A DNA stretch of 51,480 nt from Gamarada debralockiae (taxonomy: Eukaryota > Ascomycota > Leotiomycetes > Helotiales > Hyphodiscaceae), in assembly GCA_002803225.1 (NCBI GenBank), contig NXFV01000166.1, forward strand, positions 1 to 51,480. Reading direction: 5' to 3'. Shown here in pieces: positions 44,256 to 51,480 of this stretch. Numbering within the stretch: position 1 is the stretch's first letter; every line of letters starts with the position of its first letter. The notes beneath the pieces were generated by a model, which ran no database searches, was not told the DNA's origin, and saw only the letters and a list, made by a program, of their open reading frames with translations. Made by a program: the position numbers and the translations under genes.

Positions 44256-46349
44256 ATGGCGAATCTCACCATTCCAGTGCTGCCTGTACCGGGCGAACGC
44301 AACATACTTGTCACATCAGCCTTGCCCTACTCTAACGCAACGCCTCATCTTGGGAATCTAATTGGAAGTACACTCTCCGCCGACGCGATTGCGCGCTTCT
44401 TCCGCGCTCGAGGCTTGCGTACACTGTACGTCTGTGGAACTGTTAGTGTATATTCGCATGGCCCGCTCTGCTCTACTGACATGTAGAAAGGATCAATATG
44501 GCACCGCCAGCGAAGCAAAGGCCTTGGAAGAAGGCGTCGATCCTGCCACCCTGTGTGCGAAATACCACAAAATCCACAAGGACATCTACGACTGGTTCAG
44601 GATAGAGTTTGATATATTCGGCCAAACCCCAACGCCCCAGCATACACAGATCGTTCAGGATATCTTTAGAAAGCTATGGGCCAACGGTTTCATCGAAGAG
44701 CGCGAGACTGTGCAACCATACTGTCAAGTCCACTCTAGTTTCCTAGCAGATCGTTTTGTCGAGGGAGAATGTTCCATTTGTGGTTATCCAGACGCACGCG
44801 GTGATCAATGTGACCGTTGCGGCCGACTAATGTACGAACCCGCCTTTCGACATGAAGGTAGCGAGATGCTAACGTATCGCAGGGACCCTTTCGAACCGGA
44901 ATCGACAGATCCACCTGAAGCACCTGGAGAGGGCGAGAATGCTGATACCAAGGCGACAGGATGGTTGTTGAACCCGCGCTGCAAGCTCGACGGGGCGAAA
45001 CCGGAGAAACGAAATACAAAGCACCTTTTCCTTCGTTTAGACAGTCTGGCCGACAAGACTATTGCTTGGTTTAAGGACGCTAGTCAGGGCTGGACCGGAA
45101 ATGCTGTAGCAATAACGCAATCATGGATTGACAAAGGTTTACATCCACGGGCCATCACACGCGACCTCCGATGGGGCGTGCCCATTCCTCATGTCGAAGG
45201 ATTGAACTTCGAAGAGTATTCTTCTAAGGTTTTTTACGTGTGGTTTGACGCCTGCATTGGTTACCCGAGCATTACCAAGAATTACACTGACGGAGACAAT
45301 CTTGACGGGCGCGATTGGGAACAGTGGTGGAAGAACCCTAACGAAGTCGAATTGTACCACTTCCTCGGTAAAGATAATGTGCCATTCCATTCGATTGTTG
45401 GTCACCATTCACTGCAACCTCGTCCTCAACCTCTTTACTGACTATCTTCTAGGTGTTTCCGGGATCTCAAATTGGCTCCGGTGACAATTGGACGCAAGTT
45501 CGGCACATCTCTGCAACAGAGTACCTCAACTACGAAGGTGGCAAATTCAGCAAGTCGAGAGGTATCGGTGTCTTTGGTAACAGCGCCAGCGATACTGGTA
45601 TCGATGCGGATGTCTGGCGATATTATCTTCTGTCCAGACGCCCGGAAAACGGCACCGATACTGAGTTCAAGTGGGAAGAGTTTATCAGCGTCAACAACAA
45701 CGATTTACTCAAAAATATTGGCAACTTGGTAAATCGAGTAATCAAGTTCTGTCACGCAAAGACAGGGGGTGTTGTACCTCACTACACGGTTTCGGAAGAG
45801 CACCAGTCAAATGTTAATACCCTACTTACATCATATATCACCCACCTCGAGAACATGAGGTTGCGTCTTGGACTGTCAACCATCCTCCAGATCTCAGCTC
45901 TTGGCAACAAGTTCTTGCAAGATAATAAACTCAGCAACAGTCTCTTTACTGAGAACCCTGAACTTTGCGCCAACGTCGTCGGTACAGCCCTGAATCATCT
46001 ACATCTACTTGCAAATCTCCTTTCTCCGTTTATGCCTAAAACTGCCGAATCTATCTTCGAGCAGTTGGGAGTTGAGTCTGTACCGAAAATTCCTGACACC
46101 TGGGCTGCAAATACATTAGCAGGAGGCCACAAGTTGGGCGAACCACGGCCGCTGTTCTCAGTTATTCCCGCGGCAAAGCTAGAGGAGTGGCAAGAAGCAT
46201 ACGGCGGAAGCGCTATACGGGAGCAGAAGCTTCTTGAAGCTGAGAAGGCTGCTGCGAAGAAAGCTGCTAAGAAGGCTGCTAAGATGGAAAAGGGAGAAAA
46301 GAAGAAATCGATGAAGGAGGCTTCGATACTAAAAGAGCCCAGTAAATAA
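44256..46349 (+). CDS. Cytosolic methionyl-tRNA synthetase
   Basis: Exons 44256-44441, 44491-45396 and 45453-46349 (introns 49 and 56 bp) give 662 residues. Class I motifs: [14 protein letters not shown] (HIGH-type, residues 24-37) and [11 protein letters not shown] (KMSKS-type, about 395-399). [20 protein letters not shown], a zinc knuckle ([18 protein letters not shown] with a later NPRC), [28 protein letters not shown] and the anticodon-binding part ([20 protein letters not shown]) all fit MetRS. A Lys/Ala-rich C-terminal tail ([20 protein letters not shown]) replaces any EMAP-like domain. It lacks the GST-like N-terminal extension of yeast Mes1. It charges initiator and elongator tRNA-Met in the cytosol. 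A Gcn4-type and an E-box motif precede it. Confidence 0.96.
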
Positions 46350-47743
46350 CTGACCCTTGTAGAGTAGAAATAGATCTTTTGTACGAAGGCTCACTCCCAA
46401 AGTCCAAAACCACAGTCATCAACTACCCTAGTCTGTTATAAGGGTTTGTTCTTTAAGAGATCAATTCTCTTAATCCTTCCTTAATAGAGGCCCTGGCTAT
46501 GCGAAGGGGTTCCTTTCGGGCCCTTCGTTTAAAGCTGACGGTTTCTGATTAGATGCATTTCTAGGGCGAGTACAGTGGGGTGCAACAAGTCTGAATCCCC
46601 CTTCTACTAGCATGTCAATATTTACGTTTTTATAGGGCTATGTTCTGTAAGCTACGCACTTCGCTTACGCTGAAGCATCGGCTACCAAAAGAGGGGGGGG
46701 CGACCTCAATTCTCTAGCTAACTAGTCGATATAACGAGAATACTAAGCTATGGAAGAAAGAAAAGCAGAAGAAGAGCTCGAGAATTGAGCGAGTATATAT
46801 ACAGTCGTAGAGGTCATGTGGTTAGAGTCACATGGTCTGGGGAATCCCAAGGCTGTGCCGTCCGAATTCAAGGTCAGTGTGGTCACGTGGTCGACCGTTT
46901 ACTAGGTTCGTCACACCTAAGCCGAACCTGAGCCAGCCTGAGCAGAGGCGGCGCGTGGAGACGTGAGCCTGAGGGTTGGAAGCGTCGAGATTCCGATGGT
47001 ATAACACCCATGATCCTTCCGCGTCGACGAAGATTACGATTGGGTCGATGAACTAGGAACGGAGGGAAAAAAACAAGTCTTCCAGCACTTCAGTGTTCGA
47101 AAGACTTTGAACGTAATAGTGTGGAGCTTGAGGTGCGGGTTGGGTCGAATTATTCGTTTCTTGACAGTCAAACTTGGAGACAAAGGCATATGGTACCTAA
47201 CCCCAAGCAAGGACGAGTTTTGCTGCACAGTGTTTTGGAAAGGAGGGCAGTTTATGGTTTCGTAGCTTCCGTCTTCTCTTGTTCCGCCAGTTTTGCGTGG
47301 CTGTATGCTCTTGGAGCAGATAATCCGGATTTGGTAATGCCATAAGCTAAGTTAATCACCGGTATCAGAAGGTTTTATTGGCAACGTGGAAATATTTTCG
47401 TGTTAGGTTGTGAGACCCTCTGATAAAACGCTTCACATCGGATCTATCGCATACCTGGTGGATTGGGAAGGCTAAGACACGGCGAATACTGGGGCTGAAT
47501 TAATGGGTAGCCTACTTGGGCTTATTGCGTCATTGCAACCACAATGCTGTTCTTAATCTAGTCTAGGTTTCTAGGTTCACGCCAGGTATTTCAATTATTG
47601 CTACTAACTAGTTACTGAGCTCTCACACAGCTGGACTTCTAGAAAATGAAAACTTCCATCTCTTTCCCCCATCACAATAAGTGAATGTATTCTTTCCTGA
47701 TTTGTCCAGCTAGTTGAACAGATCAGTGGTTGTTTGTTCAGCC
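46350..47743. other. 1.4-kb repeat-like intergenic region
   Basis: It contains a poly-G run near 46690, a hairpin CGAAGGG...CCCTTCG (about 46500-46528), inverted words CTCAATTCTC (about 46707) and GAGAATTGAG (about 46779), and a segment (46735-46755) sharing GAATACTAAGCTA-GGAAG with the solo LTR at the left edge. The stretch ending TTCGTCACA near 46914 looks like an LTR end. No gene is supported. Confidence 0.45.
46690..46914. mobile_element. Possible degraded LTR fragment
   Basis: A word shared with the left-edge solo LTR (ATACTAAGCTA.GGAAG), a CACGTG core and a terminal TTCGTCACA resemble the 3' half of an LTR. No matching 5' end or target duplication was found, so the call is tentative. 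Confidence 0.3.
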
Positions 47744-49531
47744 TTAACCTCTGCAAGTCCAACAGCGGCACTGATTCGTCCAACCTTTCTTCAGACTCGC
47801 CCGACGCGCGGGCTCACATAAGTTCCCCTTATCGATAGCTGGCTCAGGCTTAGGCTCAGTCTCTGGCCCAGACTTAGGCTCAGTCTCTGGCCCAGACTTC
47901 AGTATAGGAGGTATCTTAGCCTCGACATCTCCCTCACTCTTCTCCGGAGCTTCTTCTACTCGTTGCAGTAAGCCTTGCTCATGCTCAGGCTCAGATTTCA
48001 GTGAAGGAGCAACCTCAGCCGCAGAATCTCCAGTTCCTTCTTTCCCTTGCTCATGCTCAGACCTTAAAGCAGTAGTGATCCCAGCTTCAAGGACTGGATC
48101 TTTCTCCTCCAAAGCTCCACTTACCCCTTTCTCGGGCTCAAACTTTGACTCGGAACTCACCATAGCTTCAATAGCTTTCTTTTCCTCCTCCGAAGTTCCT
48201 TCAGCCCCTTGGCTAGGCGTAGGCGCAGACTTCACTTCAAAAACAACATCAGCATCCACGTTTCCTTCGCTCTTCTCTGAAGCTACTTCTGCCTCCTCAG
48301 GCGCAGGATTTACTTCAGGAGTAGCCCTGGTCTCAACAACTCCAGTGCCTCTCTCTACATCACCCTTCGGCTCTCTTTCGCCCTGCTCCTCCCCGTCCTC
48401 TTCACCATCAAACACCTGCTCTTCACTCAAAATCGTATCAAGCAAGCTCGCCTTCCCCTCCTTCACATCCTTCTGGTACCCAGCCGAGTAATCTCCCGGC
48501 GCATGGCTTCCATCAGGTATAATGAACCGCTTATCGACCCTAATGATCGCATAGAGCGCCACAACAATGATCTCGATACCGAAATTGAAAATGTAGAAGC
48601 ATGCCTTAGAATGGTACCAAGCAGGATCAGCTCTCGGTCTTGGTACGTACGCAGTGCCTGCCCGGAACGCAGCACCGAGTGTCAGGATGAACGAGGAGAA
48701 GAGCAGAATGGTGAATTTGGTTCTGAAGCGTCCTTCTCCGAATTTCTCGACGCGAGGCGACTTCTTTGGGAAGCGGAGTAGAAGGAGAGGAATTGGGAGG
48801 AATGCTGAGACGGCGAAGTACGTGGTTCCCACGAGCTGGACATCGCGGTCGATACGGTGCGTATTTTGGGATAGTGTGTAAAAGTTTTGTACAGTGCAGG
48901 TGATGAGGGCGATAAGCATAATCACAAGGGAGGCGTAGTAGAGCTTGAAAGCTAGAGAAAACCATTTAGACCATGCCCAGTACGGATGCGATGCTCGGAG
49001 GATTCGTTGGGCGAATATTAGGTTGATTATGTAGAGTAGGAAGACGCCTGCTGCGACGAAGATCTGTGCAGCGATGGCGATTTGTATGTTGCTCAGATGT
49101 GCACTCCAGACTAGCCTGTAGTCAAACTGGAGTCAGCAATTGCCTGGCTAGGAAAGGGTTAAGAGTCTTCTCCCAAAACACGATCCAAAGAGTCGTAGCT
49201 CATGAAACTATTCGAAATAGGGGACGATGTGCTCTTGGATAGCTTGCCTCATTGTACATGTTGTTATTCGAGCCATGCAGAAACCAAATAGCATGGCTGA
49301 AATCGCAAATTTCTGACCACGCCTCATGTTGACTTGAAAAATGGCGATATGTGCTGCTGCGCCAATCACAAAAAGAACCAGGAATATTGAGGTTATTGGG
49401 TCATCTAGGCTCTTCGTGGGTGTGCCACCGAGTCCAGCAGTGGTGGGTGGGTATGGAGGATGCTGAGATTGCTGAGATTGCCGAGGTTGCATTTCCTGGA
49501 GCAAATGAATTAACTTTCCTGAGGTGCTCAT
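47744..49531 (-). CDS. Fungal multi-pass membrane protein (DUF3112-like) with acidic repeat tail
   Basis: Exons 49531-49248 and 49115-47744 (551 aa). The 132-bp intron has a GC donor (ATGAG|GCAAGC) and ends GACTACAG; this junction gives CTMRLVWSAHLSNIQIAIAA, as I remember for the family. Membrane segments include ITSIFLVLFVIGAAAHIAIF, QIFVAAGVFLLYIINLIFAQ, LYYASLVIMLIALITCTVQN, TTYFAVSAFLPIPLLLLRF, FTILLFSSFILTLGAAFRAG and FGIEIIVVALYAIIRV. The 200-residue C-tail is acidic, with degenerate repeats around EKSEGDVEAKIPPILKS and a 24-bp DNA repeat. An alternative start at 49571 (MSSSRP) followed by a 58-bp intron (GTATGT...CTCCAG) is equally plausible. No function is established. Confidence 0.82.
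47841..47899 (-). repeat. 24-bp tandem repeat in the membrane-protein tail
   Basis: One variant copy (47841-47864), one full copy (47865-47888) and a partial copy (47889-47899) of GGCCCAGACTTAGGCTCAGT plus CTCT. On the coding strand each encodes eight residues of the type SGPETEPK. Confidence 0.9.
49116..49247 (-). other. GC-AG intron in the DUF3112-like gene (132 bp)
   Basis: The donor is AG|GCAAGC on the minus strand. Reading through instead gives an early stop (HIVPYFE*) and loses the conserved junction. It is the second GC-AG intron in this window. Confidence 0.7.
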
Positions 49532-50476
49532 TATGAGAGGATAGCTAACATACTGGCCTAGAGGAAGACATGATGAGATGGATTCTAGTATGGGTACTTC
49601 TGTTGTCACACAAGCATCGATTCGCGACGGTCGAGTTATAATTTGTTACTTGCTGTAGAAAAGAAGTGGTGGTTTGTTCTTGTATGTAGAATAAAGGTAG
49701 GGTTTCATCTAGGTAAAGAAAGATGAAAGTGTTATGAAAGCAGGTAGGGAGGTGCCAGAGGTGAATTGGAAATGAAGATATCACATGCTGCAAGTGAATA
49801 CGAGTACTGTAAGAGGGTGCAGATGCTCGGAGAGCATATGCCTACGCTCTGCCGGGGCCTCTCCTTATTTATCAAAACAGGTGCGAGATGCAATGTTTGA
49901 TGACATCATGGATACAACATGATCGCCATTCATCTCAATTGATTGGATTTAAAAGACAAATGGCATTTGAAAGACGGGCGAGATTCTGAAGTGTAAGACC
50001 GGAAGTGTGAGCTCTTTGAAAGTGTGTTTGCGCATCTCGTGGGGTAGTCCGCAGCCAATACATAGAATCACCGGAGAATCGAATCGGACGTCGGAGCTTC
50101 GAAAGCAGACTCCCCGACCGAAGGCATTAAAAAAAGAGAAGATAATATCTACAAGTGATTCAAGTTTCTTGTGAAAACAAACCAGTTATTTTGTTAAAGA
50201 GCATATGAGATGACGAGAAGAAGATCAAATTTCGAAACGCGACTCACACGAAAGTGAAGTTGCTTGGAGGCCATTTCAGAGCCCATCGCAAGTCTTTAGG
50301 CTCTGTCGCTATTCTGACGCGGGCACCGTGGAGAGCAGAGTCGCTGCTCATTGGTAGCAGCTGAGATAGTGAAAATATATAGTGCTTTTTATTAAATGAG
50401 GCATTCGGTGCGGAGTGGATTGCATAGGTTTTGAGTCCTATTTGTACGAAGGTCGCGGTCAAAAGTTTGGAATATA
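49532..50476. promoter_or_regulatory. Upstream region of the DUF3112-like gene
   Basis: Leader and promoter of the minus-strand gene, then AT-balanced sequence without a gene. A 72-codon minus-strand frame at 50244-50462 has no similarity and is not called. Confidence 0.4.
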
Positions 50477-51220
50477 CAGGGGTTTGTAGCGAATCGGTGC
50501 CTGAAGGCCCCTGTAGCTCCGATACGCCATATTTTTAGCGACTCCCCCCTGTAGTTCAGAGGGTTTCCCCTGTAACTACAGGGTATTAAGCCCTGTGGCT
50601 ACAGCGACCCTATAAGCGAGCCTATAATAGGGGGGTATTCTCACCGCCCCTTCACCCCTCCTCCGGTCTAGGACCCATAGATTTTGACAGTTTTCCTAGT
50701 CTCTCCCAAGGCCTATACACTCTCTCTTTTGCTTTATTCTGAGCCTTCTTCATAGCAATGGATCCACTGGACTTGAGGCTTATCTTAAAAGGCTATGATT
50801 ATCGAGGCAGGACTATTATGATATTGATGTTGATACTGATTCAGAAGATGAAGGCCCTGATCTAAACCCTCCTAATTCAGACAACGAATCTACTTCTCCC
50901 TCTCTTGCCTTAGGGCCCTAGCGGCAACCCCGTAAACCCTTACCTACGCCATCTGTCACTCTCTCTTCTACAACTCTATCACGTGCACTATCAGTTGCGC
51001 CATCAATTATACTATCTAAAGCCTCTTTTATAGTATTAAAGAAATCACGTTTTTATATAATCAGAGCTAGAATTCAAGTACTTACTCTACACGAAGATGG
51101 TACGTACTATACGGAAGTTACAGCTATCACTAGTATCACCTAAGGTACTATATCAAAGATCAGATCGAAAGCTTAAGCTCGTGGATAGGAGAAAGGCCAA
51201 GTGATTGAAACATAGTATAT
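50477..51220 (+). mobile_element. Truncated, RIP-marked DNA transposon remnant with psq/HTH-type protein
   Basis: The left end (50477-50620) repeats CCCTGTAGCT-type words in both orientations, including the 16-bp palindrome CCCTGTAACTACAGGG (50568-50583), as terminal and subterminal repeats do. A decayed frame follows from about 50758 (MDPL), shifting to DYYDIDVDTDSEDEGPDLNP and, at 51050-51200, to RARIQVLTLHEDG...TSIT*GTISKIRSKA*ARG, a helix-turn-helix like the N-terminus of fungal Tc1/mariner-type transposases. Stops in this frame at 50919, 51141, 51174, 51186 and 51213 (TAG/TAA) can each come from CAG/CAA or TGG by one C:G to T:A change. The catalytic part and right end are absent. Confidence 0.6.
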
Positions 51221-51480
51221 TGTGGTGGGGAAATCGGTCACGTTGATCGCTTAGCTGGATATCACGTGCCAGCCGGGCATATTTTGTCTTTTGCAGCTGG
51301 ACCTGTACTTAGACACCTACACATACATACACAATCGTACAACTTGTTTTCTGATGCATTTTTTTGCAGTGCGTCCGAGCACATGACCTTCGTTTTATGT
51401 TGTTTTTTGTTTTATCCATCACTGAGAGCACGTGCGATACACAGCGCAATCGGGACGCGCTCATACTCGCATTTCGTTCC
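51221..51480. other. Right-edge sequence, nothing recognised
   Basis: It follows the transposon relic and contains one CACGTG core (about 51265). No coding signal. Confidence 0.4.

Overview
This window reads as nuclear DNA of a filamentous ascomycete (Pezizomycotina; a Leotiomycetes-like species would fit, by inference only). Genes sit on both strands without operons. Most are interrupted by short spliceosomal introns (about 47-130 bp, one of 394 bp) with GT-AG and, in two cases, GC-AG borders. Typical fungal families are present: a HET remnant, a PNP-NB-ARC-repeat NLR, a GH55 glucanase, a DUF3112-type membrane protein, Atg27 and an EF-hand MscS channel. Several pseudogenes carry stop codons of the kind left by repeat-induced point mutation (RIP).

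Layout. 1-2 kb: transposon-derived DNA with a complete solo LTR, a 46-bp palindrome and a broken HET gene. 2-20 kb: mostly conserved single-copy genes, namely a large membrane protein, ATG27, an amidase, a decayed SET/MYND gene, an exonuclease III-family nuclease, an EF-hand MscS channel, a TauD-type dioxygenase and a YggS/PLPBP protein. 20-24 kb: a dead type I phosphodiesterase gene and an intact S66 (LD-carboxypeptidase/MccF-like) peptidase. 24-27.4 kb: an aminoglycoside-phosphotransferase-like kinase gene split by a DDE transposon whose inverted repeats and 5-bp target duplication can be read directly. 27.4-44 kb: an accessory stretch with repeat relics, an ankyrin protein, a GH55 beta-1,3-glucanase, a three-domain NLR, a DEDD-exonuclease-like protein and a broken C2H2 zinc-finger array. 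44-46.3 kb: cytosolic methionyl-tRNA synthetase. 46.3-47.7 kb: repeat-like DNA. 47.7-49.6 kb: a seven-helix-type membrane protein with an acidic repeat tail. 50.5-51.2 kb: a RIP-marked relic of another transposon.

How the parts fit. The housekeeping genes (MetRS, PLPBP, Atg27, MscS, nuclease) bracket a 20-kb accessory block in which recognition-type genes (NLR, ankyrin, zinc fingers) lie among transposons and pseudogenes. The clearest story is the kinase gene: removing the transposon plus one copy of the duplication rejoins the reading frame exactly, and the separated 3' fragment has since gained its own nonsense codon. No CRISPR array, rRNA or convincing tRNA gene was found. Gene models with introns come from splice motifs, frame continuity and remembered family sequences, so exon edges marked uncertain need transcript support.
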